From Streptomyces corallincola (GTDB taxonomy: Bacteria; Actinomycetota; Actinomycetes; Streptomycetales; Streptomycetaceae): a stretch of 64,000 nt of DNA. The stretch lies in the NCBI RefSeq assembly GCF_019104725.1, contig NZ_JAHRXF010000002.1:1-64000 (forward strand). Direction: 5' to 3'. Of the stretch, positions 33,440-43,268 are shown one piece after another; the stretch's first letter is position 1, and each line of letters opens with the position of its first letter. Made by a program: the position numbers and the translations under genes. Below the pieces are notes generated by a model. That model was given only the letters and a program-made list of their open reading frames with translations. It had not been told where the DNA came from and did no database searches.

Positions 33440-35071
33440 ATGCGTGGAATCACGTGCGCCCGTTGGGTCGCCGTAGCGGCGGCCGTGGTGCTCGGGGCGA
33501 CCGGCTGCGGGGGCGGGGGGAACGGCGGCGGGGGCGGCGGCGGTGCCGTGCTGACCGCTTCCTGGGGCGATCCGCAGAACCCGCTGGAGCCTGCCAACAC
33601 CAATGAGGTGCAGGGCGGCAAAGTGCTCGACATGATCTTCCGGGGGCTGAAGAAGTACAACCCGAAGACCGCCGCCGCCGAGAACATGCTCGCGCAGAGC
33701 ATCGACAGCGACGACTCGCAGAACTTCACGATCAAGGTCAAGAGCGGCTGGACCTTCTCCAACGGGGAGAAGATCACCGCCGCGTCCTTCGTGGACGCCT
33801 GGAACTACGGCGCGAGCCTGAAGAACAACCAGAAGAACGCGTACTTCTTCGGGTACATCGACGGCTACGACAAGGTGCACCCCGACAGCGGGGCGCAGAC
33901 CGCGGAGACGCTGTCCGGGCTGAAGGTCGTGGACGACCTGACCTTCACCGTGCGGCTGAACCAGAAGTTCTCCGGTTTCCCCGACACCCTCGGCTACGCG
34001 GCCTTCGCCCCGCTGCCCCGCTCCTTCTTCACCGACCACGCCGCCTGGCTGAAGAAGCCGGTCGGCAACGGGCCGTACACCATCGAGTCGTACACGCGCG
34101 GCGCGCAGATGTACCTCAAGAAGTGGGACGGCTACCCCGGTGCCGACAAGGCGCGCAACGGCGGGGTGACGCTCACCGTCTACACCGACAACAACACCGC
34201 GTACACCGACCTGCTGGCCGGCAACCTCGACCTCGTGGACGACATCCCCGCCGCCCAGCTCAAGAACGTCAAGAGCGACCTGGGGAACCGTTACATCAAC
34301 ACGCCCGCCGGGATCATCCAGACCATCGCGTTCCCCTTCTACGACAAGGCGTGGAACCAGCCCGGCTCGGAGAAGGTCCGCACGGGTCTGTCGAAGGCGA
34401 TCAACCGCAAGCAGATCACCGAGACGATCTTCCTCGGCACCCGCACCCCCGCCACCGACTGGACCTCGCCCGTCCTCGGCACCGCGGGCGGCTACAAGGC
34501 CGGGCTGTGCGGCACGGCCTGCGACTACGACCCCGCGCAGGCGAAGAAGCTGATCGAGGAGGGCGGTGGCATCCCCGGCGGCCAGGTGAAGATCACGTAC
34601 AACGCGGACACCGGCTCGCACAAGGAGTGGGTGGACGCCGTCTGCAACTCCATCAACAACGCCCTCGACAACGACAAGGCGTGCGTCGGCAACCCCGTCG
34701 GCACCTTCGCCGACTTCCGCAACCAGATCGGCCAGGAGAAGCTGACCGGCCCCTTCCGCGCGGGCTGGCAGATGGACTACCCGCTCATCCAGGACTTCCT
34801 CCAGCCGCTCTACTACACGGGCGCGTCCTCCAACGACGGCAAGTGGTCCAACAAGGAGTTCGACACCCTGGTCAACCGGGCCAACGCCGAGGGCGACCCG
34901 GCCAAGGCCAACGCCCTCTTCCAGCAGGCCGAGGGCGTACTGCGCGACAACATGGCGGCCATCCCGCTCTGGTACCAGAACGGCAGCGCCGGGTACTCCC
35001 AGCGGCTGTCCGACGTCGAGCTGAACCCGTTCAGCGTGCCCGTCTACAACGAGATCAAGGTCAGTGGCTGA
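33440..35071 (+). CDS. Oligopeptide-binding lipoprotein (Opp system 3)
   Basis: 543-residue family 5 binding protein, the same length as that of system 1 and clearly related (VKSGWTFSNGEKITAASFVD, VGNGPYTIESYTRGAQ, GWQMDYPLIQDFLQPLYY, IPLWYQNGSAGYS). The lipobox is LGATGCGG (Cys near residue 23), followed by a glycine-rich linker. The ATG at 33440 has AGGAGGAGG upstream. An A/T-richer patch at about 33360-33390 probably contains the promoter. The stop overlaps the permease start by one base (TGATG). Unlike system 1 there is no hairpin gap. Confidence 0.9.
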   Translation: MRGITCARWVAVAAAVVLGATGCGGGGNGGGGGGGAVLTASWGDPQNPLEPANTNEVQGGKVLDMIFRGLKKYNPKTAAAENMLAQSIDSDDSQNFTIKVKSGWTFSNGEKITAASFVDAWNYGASLKNNQKNAYFFGYIDGYDKVHPDSGAQTAETLSGLKVVDDLTFTVRLNQKFSGFPDTLGYAAFAPLPRSFFTDHAAWLKKPVGNGPYTIESYTRGAQMYLKKWDGYPGADKARNGGVTLTVYTDNNTAYTDLLAGNLDLVDDIPAAQLKNVKSDLGNRYINTPAGIIQTIAFPFYDKAWNQPGSEKVRTGLSKAINRKQITETIFLGTRTPATDWTSPVLGTAGGYKAGLCGTACDYDPAQAKKLIEEGGGIPGGQVKITYNADTGSHKEWVDAVCNSINNALDNDKACVGNPVGTFADFRNQIGQEKLTGPFRAGWQMDYPLIQDFLQPLYYTGASSNDGKWSNKEFDTLVNRANAEGDPAKANALFQQAEGVLRDNMAAIPLWYQNGSAGYSQRLSDVELNPFSVPVYNEIKVSG

Positions 35072-35994
35072 TGGGCCGGTACATCGTCCGGCGTCTGCTC
35101 CAGATGATCCCCGTGTTCATCGGGGCCACCCTGCTGATCTTCCTCATGGTCAACGTCATGGGCGACCCCGTCGCCGGGCTCTGCGGCGACCGCGCCTGCG
35201 ACCCGGCGACCGCCGCCCAGCTCAAGCGCGAGTTCGGCCTCGACATGCCGGTCTGGCAGCAGTACGTCACCTACATGGGCAACCTGTTCACCGGTGACTT
35301 CGGCACCGCGTTCAACGGGGAGCCCGTCATCGACCTGATGGCCTCGGCGTTCCCGGTCACCATCCGGCTGACCGTCGTCGCCATCCTCTTCGAGATCGTC
35401 GTCGGCATCACGCTCGGCGTGCTCACCGGCACCCGGCGCGGCAAGCCCGTGGACACCGTGGTGCTGGTGCTCACCCTGATCGTCATCTCGGTGCCCGTGT
35501 TCGTCACCGGTCTGGTGCTGCAACTGCTCTTCGGGGTCGAGTGGCACTGGGTCGAGCCGTCGGTCTCCGCCGAGGCGAACTTCGGGGAGCTGATCCTGCC
35601 CGGCCTGGTCCTCGCCTCCGTCTCACTGGCGTACGTCACCCGGCTCACCCGGACCTCCATCGCGGAGAACCGCCGCTCCGACTACGTCCGCACCGCAGTC
35701 GCCAAGGGCCTGCCCCGGCGCCGGGTCGTCACCCGGCACCTGCTGCGCAACTCCCTGATCCCCGTCGTCACCTTCATCGGCACCGACATCGGCGCGCTGA
35801 TGGGCGGCGCCATCGTCACCGAGCGGATCTTCAACATCCACGGCGTCGGCTACCAGCTCTACCAGGGCATCGTGCGGCAGAACACCCAGACCGTGGTCGG
35901 CTTCGTGACCGTCCTCGTGCTGGTCTTCCTGGTCGCCAACCTCATCGTCGATCTTCTCTACGCCGTACTCGACCCGAGGATCCGCTATGCCTGA
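35071..35994 (+). CDS. Peptide ABC transporter permease (OppB/DppB type, system 3)
   Basis: 307-residue permease with the same opening as system 1 (MGRYIVRRLLQMIPVFIGAT) and the same ending (DLLYAVLDPRIRYA). The EAA loop is YVTRLTRTSIAENRRSDYVR with TAVAKGLPRRRVVTRHLLRN. The extracellular loop after helix 1 contains two cysteines (GLCGDRACDP) not found in the system 1 copy, which may form a disulfide. It overlaps the next gene by 8 bp. Confidence 0.92.
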   Translation: MGRYIVRRLLQMIPVFIGATLLIFLMVNVMGDPVAGLCGDRACDPATAAQLKREFGLDMPVWQQYVTYMGNLFTGDFGTAFNGEPVIDLMASAFPVTIRLTVVAILFEIVVGITLGVLTGTRRGKPVDTVVLVLTLIVISVPVFVTGLVLQLLFGVEWHWVEPSVSAEANFGELILPGLVLASVSLAYVTRLTRTSIAENRRSDYVRTAVAKGLPRRRVVTRHLLRNSLIPVVTFIGTDIGALMGGAIVTERIFNIHGVGYQLYQGIVRQNTQTVVGFVTVLVLVFLVANLIVDLLYAVLDPRIRYA

Positions 35995-36967
35995 GCAGCC
36001 CTACGAGCCCGACCGCGTGATCGCCGGTACCGGCGCGGGCGGCGCGATGGACCTCGCGGCCGGTGAGGCGGAGACCCTGGAGAAGACACCCGGCGGACCG
36101 CTCGGCACCGGCCCGCAGGGCAAGCCGCGCTCGCTGTGGTCCGACGCCTGGCGGGACCTCCGGCGCAACCCCGTCTTCATCGTCTCCGCGCTGGTCATCC
36201 TCTTCCTGGTCTTCATCTCCCTGTGGCCCTCGGCCATCGCCTCCGGCTCCCCGCTCGCGTGCGACCTCGCCAAGTCCCAGGACGGCGCGGGCCCCGGTGC
36301 CCCCTTCGGCTACGACGGACAGGGCTGCAACGTCTACACCCGGACCGTGTACGGCGCCCGCACCTCCGTCACCGTCGGCGTCCTCGCCACCCTCGGGGTC
36401 TCGATCCTCGGCTCGGTGCTCGGCGGACTCGCCGGGTTCTTCGGCGGCCTCGGGGACTCGCTGCTGTCCCGGCTCACCGACATCTTCTTCGCCATCCCGG
36501 TGGTGCTGGGCGGTCTGGTGCTGCTCTCCGTGGTCACCAGCAACACCGTCTGGCCGGTCATCGGGTTCATGGTGCTGCTCGGCTGGCCGCAGATCTCCCG
36601 CATCGCGCGCGGTTCCGTCATCACCGCCCGGCAGAACGACTACGTCCAGGCCGCCCGCGCCCTCGGCGCCTCCAACTCCCGGATGCTGCTGCGGCACATC
36701 GCGCCCAACGCCGTCGCGCCCGTCATCGTCGTGGCGACCATCGCGCTCGGCACCTACATCGCGCTGGAGGCGACCCTGTCCTACCTCGGCGTCGGCCTGA
36801 AACCCCCGAGCGTCTCCTGGGGCATCGACATCTCCGCCGCCTCCCCGTACATCCGCAACGCCCCGCACGCCCTGCTGTGGCCCTCCGGAGCGCTCGCCGT
36901 CACGGTCCTGGCGTTCATCATGCTCGGCGACGCGGTGCGCGACGCCCTCGACCCGAAGCTGAGGTGA
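35987..36967 (+). CDS. Peptide ABC transporter permease (OppC/DppC type, system 3)
   Basis: 326-residue permease. After a variable N-terminus of about 45 residues it matches system 1 (SLWSDAWRDLRRNPVFIVSA, PFGYDGQGCNVYTRTVYGAR, then ARGSVITARQNDYVQAARAL) and ends DALDPKLR. Two cysteines in the first periplasmic loop (LACDLAK and GQGCN) are again absent from system 1. The downstream ATPase start overlaps its stop as GTGA. Confidence 0.92.
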   Translation: MPEQPYEPDRVIAGTGAGGAMDLAAGEAETLEKTPGGPLGTGPQGKPRSLWSDAWRDLRRNPVFIVSALVILFLVFISLWPSAIASGSPLACDLAKSQDGAGPGAPFGYDGQGCNVYTRTVYGARTSVTVGVLATLGVSILGSVLGGLAGFFGGLGDSLLSRLTDIFFAIPVVLGGLVLLSVVTSNTVWPVIGFMVLLGWPQISRIARGSVITARQNDYVQAARALGASNSRMLLRHIAPNAVAPVIVVATIALGTYIALEATLSYLGVGLKPPSVSWGIDISAASPYIRNAPHALLWPSGALAVTVLAFIMLGDAVRDALDPKLR

Positions 36968-37959
36968 CCGCGCCCATGCTGCTCGACGTACGCGACCTGC
37001 ACGTGGAGTTCCGCACCCGGGACGGTGTCGCCCGCGCCGTCAACGGGGTGTCGTACTCCGTGGACGCGGGGGAGACCCTCGCCGTGCTGGGCGAGTCCGG
37101 GTCCGGCAAGTCGGTGACCGCGCAGGCGGTGATGGGCATCCTGGACTCCCCGCCCGGCCGGATCACCGGCGGGGAGATCCTCTTCCAGGGGCAGGACCTG
37201 CTGACCCTGAAGGAGGAGGAGCGCCGCAAGGTGCGGGGCGCGCGGATGGCGATGATCTTCCAGGACGCGCTGTCCGCCCTCAACCCCGTGCTCTCGGTGG
37301 GCGACCAGCTCGGCGAGATGTTCGAGGTGCACCGGGGCATGTCCCGCAAGGACGCCCGCGCCAGGGCGGTCGAGCTGATGGACCGGGTGCGCATCCCCGG
37401 CGCCGCCCAGCGGGTGCGGGACTACCCCCACCAGTTCTCCGGCGGTATGCGCCAGCGCATCATGATCGCGATGGCGCTGGCCCTGGAGCCCGCGCTGATC
37501 ATCGCGGACGAGCCCACCACCGCCCTCGACGTCACCGTGCAGGCCCAGGTCATGGACCTGCTCGCGGAGTTGCAGCGCGAGTACCGGATGGGCCTCATCC
37601 TCATCACCCACGACCTCGGTGTGGTCGCGGACGTGGCCGACCGGATCGCCGTGATGTACGCGGGCCGCATCGTCGAGACCGCCCCCGTGCACGACATCTA
37701 CAAGGCTCCCGCCCACCCCTACACCCGCGGCCTGCTCGACTCCATCCCGCGCCTGGACCAGAAGGGCCAGGAGCTGTACGCCATCAAGGGCCTGCCGCCC
37801 AACCTGATGCACATCCCGGCCGGCTGCGCCTTCCACCCCCGCTGCCCGATGGCCCGCGACGAGTGCCGTACCGACGAACCCCCGCTGCACGAGGTCTCGG
37901 CCGAGCGCGGCAGCGCCTGCCACTTCTGGAGGGAGTGCCTCGATGAGCGCACCCGCTGA
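36964..37959 (+). CDS. Peptide ABC transporter ATPase (OppD/DppD type, system 3)
   Basis: 331 residues from GTG 36964, which overlaps the permease stop by 4 bp; ATG 36976 is an alternative four codons later. Walker A is GESGSGKSV, signature [20 protein letters not shown], Walker [14 protein letters not shown]-terminal [14 protein letters not shown]. By eye it is nearly the same protein as 24831-25883 apart from the first 20 residues. It overlaps the next ATPase gene by 17 bp. Confidence 0.92.
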   Translation: MTAPMLLDVRDLHVEFRTRDGVARAVNGVSYSVDAGETLAVLGESGSGKSVTAQAVMGILDSPPGRITGGEILFQGQDLLTLKEEERRKVRGARMAMIFQDALSALNPVLSVGDQLGEMFEVHRGMSRKDARARAVELMDRVRIPGAAQRVRDYPHQFSGGMRQRIMIAMALALEPALIIADEPTTALDVTVQAQVMDLLAELQREYRMGLILITHDLGVVADVADRIAVMYAGRIVETAPVHDIYKAPAHPYTRGLLDSIPRLDQKGQELYAIKGLPPNLMHIPAGCAFHPRCPMARDECRTDEPPLHEVSAERGSACHFWRECLDERTR

Positions 37960-39001
37960 ACCCGTTCTGGAGGTGGACGGCCTCGTCAAGCACTACCCGC
38001 TGACGCGGGGCGTCCTCTTCAAGAAGCAGATCGGCGCCGTGAAGGCGGTGGACGGCGTGGACTTCACCCTCGGCCGGGGCGAGACCCTCGGCATCGTGGG
38101 CGAGTCCGGCTGCGGCAAGTCCACCGTCGCCAAGCTGCTCTGCAACCTGGAGCGCCCCACGGCCGGTGCGATCCGCTACAAGGGCGAGGACATCACCAAG
38201 CTGTCCGGCCGTGCCCTGAAGGCCGTCCGCCGCAACATCCAGATGGTCTTCCAGGACCCGTACACCTCGCTGAACCCGCGCATGACGGTCGGGGACATCA
38301 TCGGGGAGCCGTACGAGATCCACCCCGAGGCCGCGCCCAAGGGCGACCGGCGCCGCCGGGTGCAGGAGCTGCTGGACGTCGTGGGGCTCAACCCGGAGTA
38401 CGTCAACCGCTATCCGCACCAGTTCTCCGGCGGGCAGCGCCAGCGCATCGGCATCGCGCGGGGGCTCGCGCTGCGCCCCGAGGTGATCGTCGCCGACGAA
38501 CCCGTCTCCGCGCTGGACGTGTCGGTGCAGGCCCAGGTGATCAACCTGCTGGACCGGCTCCAGAGCGAGTTCGAGCTGTCGTACGTGTTCATCGCGCACG
38601 ACCTGTCCATCGTGCGGCACATCTCCGACCGGGTCGGGGTGATGTACCTCGGGCGGATCGTGGAGATCGGCCGGGACGCCGAGATCTACGACCACCCCAC
38701 GCACCCCTACACCCAGGCGCTGCTGTCGGCGGTGCCGGTCCCGGACCCGGAGGCGCGTGAGCACCGGGAGCGGATCATCCTCAGCGGGGACGTGCCCTCG
38801 CCCACCGACATCCCCTCCGGGTGCCGGTTCCGCACCCGGTGCTGGAAGGCACGGGAGCGGTGCGCGCTGGAGGTGCCGCAGCTGGCGGTCCCGGCGGAGT
38901 TCCGGCTCGCCACCGGCCCGGCCGCGCACGACTCGGCGTGTCTGTTCGCGGAGGAGAAGCAGGTGGTCCCGGTGGACGGCGCCGGGCCCGAGGCTCCCTG
39001 A
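37943..39001 (+). CDS. Peptide ABC transporter ATPase (OppF/DppF type, system 3)
   Basis: 352-residue ATPase starting directly at the domain ([20 protein letters not shown]). Walker A is GESGCGKST, signature [20 protein letters not shown], Walker [13 protein letters not shown], and C-terminal [14 protein letters not shown]. Highly similar to 25876-27024 but without its acidic N-terminal extension. Last gene of the operon, with a strong terminator following. Confidence 0.92.
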   Translation: MSAPAEPVLEVDGLVKHYPLTRGVLFKKQIGAVKAVDGVDFTLGRGETLGIVGESGCGKSTVAKLLCNLERPTAGAIRYKGEDITKLSGRALKAVRRNIQMVFQDPYTSLNPRMTVGDIIGEPYEIHPEAAPKGDRRRRVQELLDVVGLNPEYVNRYPHQFSGGQRQRIGIARGLALRPEVIVADEPVSALDVSVQAQVINLLDRLQSEFELSYVFIAHDLSIVRHISDRVGVMYLGRIVEIGRDAEIYDHPTHPYTQALLSAVPVPDPEAREHRERIILSGDVPSPTDIPSGCRFRTRCWKARERCALEVPQLAVPAEFRLATGPAAHDSACLFAEEKQVVPVDGAGPEAP

Positions 39002-39031
39002 CGCGGGTCCCGCCGGGGCGGGTGTGACGGC

Positions 39032-39067
39032 AACGGGCCGGGACGACATGACGCGTCCCGGCCCGTT
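39032..39067. terminator. Terminator after Opp system 3
   Basis: AACGGGCCGGGACG and CGTCCCGGCCCGTT form a perfect 14-bp stem with an eight-base loop. It lies between convergent genes and can serve both. Confidence 0.85.
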
Positions 39068-39146
39068 CACGGCACCCGCACGGCCGTACGCCGTCCAGGG
39101 TGGCGGGCGTACATCTCACCGTCGCTTCCGCGGAGTTGCCCCCGTG

Positions 39147-41363
39147 TTAACGAGCGGCGGTGCCCGGCCCGGACCCGGTCGGGCCCAGCGAGCGGCGCAG
39201 GAAGTCGAGCTGGAAGAGGAGCAGGTTCTCCGCGACCTCCTCCTGCGGGGTCATGTGGGTCACCCCGGACAGCGGCAGCACCTCGTGCGGGCGGCCCGCG
39301 GCCAGCAGCGCCGAGGACAGCCGCAGGGAGTGCGCGACCACCACGTTGTCGTCCGCGAGGCCGTGGACGATCATCATCGGGCGGTGCGGCTCCGCCGGGT
39401 CCACCAGACCGGCGTCGTCCACCAGGGAGTTGCGCCGGTACACCTCGGGCGCCTCGTCCGGGTGCCCGAGATAGCGCTCCTGGTAATGGGTGTCGTAGAG
39501 GCGCAGGTCGGTCACCGGGGCGCCGACGACCGCCGCGTGGAAGACGTCCGGGCGGCGCAGCACGGCCAGCGCGGCGAGGTAGCCGCCGAAGGACCAGCCG
39601 CGGATCGCGACCCGGCCGAGGTCGAGCGGGAAGTCGGCGGCGAGCGCGTGCAGCGCGTCCACCTGGTCGGTGAGGACCACCTCCGCGAGGTCGTCGCGGA
39701 CGGCCTTCTCCCAGGCGGGGGAGCGGCCCGGGGTGCCCCGGCCGTCCGCGACGACCACGGCGAATCCCTGGTCCGCGAACCACTGCGAGGTCAGATGGGC
39801 GTGGTGGGCGGCGACCACACGCTGGCCGTGCGGGCCGCCGTAGGGGTCGAGCAGCACCGGCAGCGGGGTCGTTCCGTCGTAGTCCCGTGGCATGAGCACG
39901 GCGCACGGAATCCTGCGTGCGCCCCCCTCGGTCAAGGTCACGCGGGGTGCGAAGCCGGGCACTTCGGCATATGACGGAACCTCGGCTGTCTGTTTTCCGT
40001 CCCGCAGGACCTGGACACGGGTGCCCGGAGTGTCCAGCGTCGCCGACAGCAGGACGGTCACCCCGCCGCCGCGCACCGCCGTGTGCACGCCGGGTTCTCC
40101 GGAGACGCGGGCCACGCCGAGTTCGTTCACCCGGTACACATGGATCTCGCCGGTCTCCGGGTGCTCCGCCTCCGCACCCGCCGACGCCGTCACCAGCACG
40201 TCGTCGGCCGTGACGTCGAGTACCGAACGGATGTGCAACTGGCCGCCGGTGAGCGGGCGTTCACCCACCGCGAGCACCCGTGCGCCGCCCTCGTCCGCGA
40301 TCCGGACCAGCTGTCCCGAGGGGCTCCAGCACGGCACCCCACCGAAAAGATCAAGCCAAATCGGATCTTCCTCCGCGTGCACCATCCGGGTGGCCCCCGA
40401 CTCCGGGTCCACCGCCAGATACACCTGGCCGCGCTGGTCCCGGCCCTGCACCAGCAGCAGCGGCGCGCCCGAGGACGACCAGTGCACCCGCGCCAGATAT
40501 GGGTGCCGCGCCCGGTCCCACACGACCTCCGTGCGCCCCCCGTCCAGGCCCAGCACGAACAGCCGCACCTCCGCGTTCGCGGTGCCCGCCGCCGGGTATC
40601 CGACCCGGTTGGGCTCCCGGCCGGGGTGCGCCGGGTCCGCGATCCACCAGCGCCGCACGGGGGAGTCGTCCACCCGTGCCACCAGCAGCCGGTCCGACTC
40701 CGGGGACCACCAGAAACCCCGGGTCCGCTGCATCTCCTCGGCGGCGACGAACTCCGCCAGGCCGTACGTCACGGTGCCCTCCGGCGCCGCCGGAGCCTCG
40801 GGCCCGGCCAGCTCGCGGTCGGTGCCCTCCGCGACGTCCACGACCCTGAGCGCGCCCCGCGCGACGTACGCCACGTGCCGTCCGTCGGGCGCCGGGCGCG
40901 GGTCGATCACCGGGCCGGACACCGCGAGTCCGCGTACCGTCCCGGCCGCCAGGTCCGCCGTGAACAGGCGCCCGGACAGGGCGAACGCGGCCGTGGCGCA
41001 GGCCGCGTCGGTCGCGTACCCGACGATCCCGGCGCCGCCCTCGCGGCTGCGTTCCCGGCGCGCCCGCTCCTCCGGTGACAGCTCCTCACCGGCCCCGCCG
41101 AGCAGCGCGCGGGCGTCCGCGACCAGGCGTTCGGAGCCGTCGGCGGGGTCCAGCGTCCACAGCGAGCCCGCCGGGTCGCTCCCGGAGGAGGACCGCAGGA
41201 ACACCACCCGCGCCCCGTCCGGGGCGACGGTGAAGGCGCGCGGGGCGCCACGGGTGAAGCGCTGGGTGCGGGCGTGCTTGCGCGGGAAGGAGTCCGCCGG
41301 TCCGGCGGACTCCTCGGGCTCGGTCGTCGTCGCGGGCTCGGCGTTCTCTGCCTGGGGCGTCAT
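39147..41363 (-). CDS. S9 prolyl oligopeptidase/DPP IV-family peptidase
   Basis: 738-residue serine peptidase of family S9, probably cytoplasmic as no signal peptide is present. The N-terminal two thirds form a beta-propeller of the DPPIV_N type (for example RTRGFWWSPESDRLLVARVD). The C-terminal alpha/beta hydrolase carries the nucleophile S591 in RGWSFGGYLAAL, the Asp in HGLADDNVV and the His in GVTHMTP. It likely trims peptides taken up by the adjacent Opp systems. ATG 41363 is supported by TATGGT (minus strand, 41375 to 41370) 6 nt upstream, a leaderless arrangement. Confidence 0.9.
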   Translation of the reverse strand: MTPQAENAEPATTTEPEESAGPADSFPRKHARTQRFTRGAPRAFTVAPDGARVVFLRSSSGSDPAGSLWTLDPADGSERLVADARALLGGAGEELSPEERARRERSREGGAGIVGYATDAACATAAFALSGRLFTADLAAGTVRGLAVSGPVIDPRPAPDGRHVAYVARGALRVVDVAEGTDRELAGPEAPAAPEGTVTYGLAEFVAAEEMQRTRGFWWSPESDRLLVARVDDSPVRRWWIADPAHPGREPNRVGYPAAGTANAEVRLFVLGLDGGRTEVVWDRARHPYLARVHWSSSGAPLLLVQGRDQRGQVYLAVDPESGATRMVHAEEDPIWLDLFGGVPCWSPSGQLVRIADEGGARVLAVGERPLTGGQLHIRSVLDVTADDVLVTASAGAEAEHPETGEIHVYRVNELGVARVSGEPGVHTAVRGGGVTVLLSATLDTPGTRVQVLRDGKQTAEVPSYAEVPGFAPRVTLTEGGARRIPCAVLMPRDYDGTTPLPVLLDPYGGPHGQRVVAAHHAHLTSQWFADQGFAVVVADGRGTPGRSPAWEKAVRDDLAEVVLTDQVDALHALAADFPLDLGRVAIRGWSFGGYLAALAVLRRPDVFHAAVVGAPVTDLRLYDTHYQERYLGHPDEAPEVYRRNSLVDDAGLVDPAEPHRPMMIVHGLADDNVVVAHSLRLSSALLAAGRPHEVLPLSGVTHMTPQEEVAENLLLFQLDFLRRSLGPTGSGPGTAAR

Positions 41364-41369
41364 ACCCCG

Positions 41370-41375
41370 ACCATA
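41370..41375 (-). promoter_or_regulatory. Leaderless -10 box of the S9 peptidase gene
   Basis: On the minus strand TATGGT ends 6 nt before the ATG at 41363. There is no ribosome binding site in the gap. Confidence 0.55.
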
Positions 41376-41432
41376 TTGGCCATGCGCCCCCTTGTGCGGC
41401 CGTGCGCCGAGCGATGCGCGAGCACGGATAGT

Positions 41433-41438
41433 TATGAT
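41433..41438 (+). promoter_or_regulatory. Possible -10 box before the small membrane protein gene
   Basis: TATGAT in an A/T-richer patch (about 41428-41442), 123 bp before the GTG start. The -35 is not clear. Confidence 0.35.
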
Positions 41439-41561
41439 CACTGTCGCTGTGTGGGTATGAACCCGCTGGCGCCCGCTTGGAACTGCCGCCCGGTCCCGGC
41501 CGGGTCACAACCCCCACAGTCCGACCCCCCGCGTCCCTGGGATCTTTGGAGGTGAACCGCC

Positions 41562-41756
41562 GTGGCACTCTCGATTTCGGCGGTGGTGCTGCTGGCGATC
41601 GTCGTCTTCTTGCTGATCAAGAAGTCGGGTCTGAAGGGGGGCCACGCGGCGATCTGCATGCTGCTGGGCTTCTATCTGGCCTCCTCGACCGTGGCCCCGA
41701 CGATCAGCCAGTTCACGTCCAACGTCGCGAGCATGATCGGCAACCTCAAGTTCTGA
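41562..41756 (+). CDS. Small conserved membrane protein (64 aa)
   Basis: 64-residue protein with an N-terminal membrane helix (ISAVVLLAIVVFLLI), a short basic loop KKSGLKGGH and a second hydrophobic segment (AAICMLLGFYLASSTVAP), ending in polar residues. GTG 41562 has TTTGGAGG about 7 nt upstream, an excellent ribosome binding site. I recall similar small proteins next to mshB in other streptomycetes. Function unknown. Confidence 0.8.
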   Translation: MALSISAVVLLAIVVFLLIKKSGLKGGHAAICMLLGFYLASSTVAPTISQFTSNVASMIGNLKF

Positions 41757-41773
41757 CCGGCCCCGCGGACTCG

Positions 41774-41779
41774 TAGGGT
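41774..41779 (+). promoter_or_regulatory. Leaderless -10 box of mshB
   Basis: TAGGGT ends 6 nt before the ATG at 41786, giving mshB its own promoter independent of the small gene 29 bp upstream. Confidence 0.6.
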
Positions 41780-41785
41780 GGGCCC

Positions 41786-42694
41786 ATGACGGAACTGCCC
41801 GACCGGCGTCTGCTCCTGGTGCACGCGCACCCGGACGACGAGTCGATCAACAACGGCGCGAGCATGGCCAGGTACGCGGCCGAGGGCGTGCACGTGACCC
41901 TGGTCACCTGCACGCTCGGTGAGCGCGGCGAGGTCATCCCGCCCGGTCTGCGGCACCTCACCGGCGCCGCGCTCGGCGCGCACCGGCGGGAGGAACTGGC
42001 GGCGGCGACGCGGGAGCTGGGCGTCACCGATGTCCGGCTGCTCGGCGGGCCCGGCCGCTACGGCGACTCCGGGATGATGGACACCGCGGACAACGACGAC
42101 CCCGGCTGCTTCTGGCGGGCCGACCTCGACGAGGCCGCGGGCGCCCTCGCCGCCGTCGTCCTCGACGTACGCCCCCAGGTCCTCGTCACCTACGACGACC
42201 ACGGCGGCTACGGACACCCCGACCACATCCAGGCCCACCGCGTCGCCATGCGCGCCGTCGAACTCGCGGACGCGCGCGGGCACCGGATCGAGAAGGTCTA
42301 CTGGAACCGCATGCCCCGCTCGGTCGCGGAGGCCGCCTTCGCCCGGCTGCGCGAGGAGCTGCCCGGCCTGCCGTTCGCCCGGAGCGCCGAGGTGGCCGAC
42401 GTACCCGGAGTGGTGCCGGACGAGCGGATCACCACCGTCGTGGACGGCAGCGCCTTCGCGGGCGCGAAGGCCGCCGCGATGCGTGCCCACGCCACCCAGA
42501 TCGAGGTGGCCGGACCGTACTTCGCCCTCTCCAACGATCTCGCCCAGCCGCTGTTCACCAGCGAGCACTACGAACTCGTCCGCGGGCGCGCGCTGCCGGG
42601 CGAGACCGACCTGTTCGCGGGTGTGACCGGCACGGCAGCCGCCGGGGCCGCCTCCGGTACCGCCGGTGACACCGCCGCCGAGGAGGGCGCATGA
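41786..42694 (+). CDS. mshB: GlcNAc-Ins deacetylase MshB (mycothiol biosynthesis)
   Basis: 302-residue zinc deacetylase that removes acetate from GlcNAc-inositol, the second enzymatic stage of mycothiol synthesis. The LmbE/PIG-L zinc motif is AHPDDE (H15, D18), with the third ligand in [11 protein letters not shown]. Typical MshB features are [14 protein letters not shown] and [15 protein letters not shown] [16 protein letters not shown] near the C-terminus. It overlaps the following DUF6113 gene by 4 bp (ATGA), the same neighbour as in mycobacteria (Rv1170-Rv1171). Confidence over the related Mca amidase is good from these motifs and the neighbour. Confidence 0.92.
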   Translation: MTELPDRRLLLVHAHPDDESINNGASMARYAAEGVHVTLVTCTLGERGEVIPPGLRHLTGAALGAHRREELAAATRELGVTDVRLLGGPGRYGDSGMMDTADNDDPGCFWRADLDEAAGALAAVVLDVRPQVLVTYDDHGGYGHPDHIQAHRVAMRAVELADARGHRIEKVYWNRMPRSVAEAAFARLREELPGLPFARSAEVADVPGVVPDERITTVVDGSAFAGAKAAAMRAHATQIEVAGPYFALSNDLAQPLFTSEHYELVRGRALPGETDLFAGVTGTAAAGAASGTAGDTAAEEGA

Positions 42695-43089
42695 GCACCA
42701 CCGGTTCCGGGCTCGCCCAGCCGCTCGGCCGCCCCACCCCCGGCCGCGCCGCCGCCCACGTCGGCCTGTTCCTGCTCGGCGGGGTCGTCGCGCTCGCCGG
42801 GACCCTGGTCCAGGGCGCCTGGTTCCCCGGCGGGCTGCTGCTCGCCCTCGCCGGTGCCGCCGGGCTGTTCCTCGCCGGGGCGTACGCGCTCGGCGGCCGG
42901 GCCGGTGCGGTCGCGCCGGTCGCCGGATGGATCGTCACCGTGGTGCTGCTGACCACCAGTCGGCCCGAGGGAGACTTCCTGTTCGGCGCGGGCGCGGGCT
43001 CGTACGCCTTCCTGCTGGGCGGCATGGCCGTGGCTGTGATCTGCGCCACCCTCGGTCCGGGGCGGCGGTCACCGGCTCGGGGTGCCTGA
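42691..43089 (+). CDS. DUF6113-family membrane protein
   Basis: 132-residue protein with four hydrophobic segments: [55 protein letters not shown] and [16 protein letters not shown]. It is translationally coupled to mshB. The same pairing occurs in Mycobacterium (Rv1171), so a role linked to mycothiol or the envelope is possible but unproven. Confidence 0.8.
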   Translation: MSTTGSGLAQPLGRPTPGRAAAHVGLFLLGGVVALAGTLVQGAWFPGGLLLALAGAAGLFLAGAYALGGRAGAVAPVAGWIVTVVLLTTSRPEGDFLFGAGAGSYAFLLGGMAVAVICATLGPGRRSPARGA

Positions 43090-43106
43090 CAGGTCGCCCG
43101 ACTTGG

Positions 43107-43124
43107 GAAGTGACGTACCACTTC
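43107..43124. promoter_or_regulatory. Perfect dyad GAAGTG-ACGTAC-CACTTC
   Basis: A perfect 6-6-6 inverted repeat 145 bp before the TTG start of the next gene. The 179-bp gap holds no other feature besides a possible TATGGT near 43196. Confidence 0.4.
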
Positions 43125-43268
43125 GCCGTACCGCACGCGTGGGAGTCCCGTGTGGGTTTCCCAGATGGTCAGGGATACCGGCCGGACGCGGCCAGTATGG
43201 TGGTGCGCGCCGCCGAGCTTGCCCGCTGAGGACGTGACGGGCGGCGGAGCCAATCGGGAGAACCTGCC

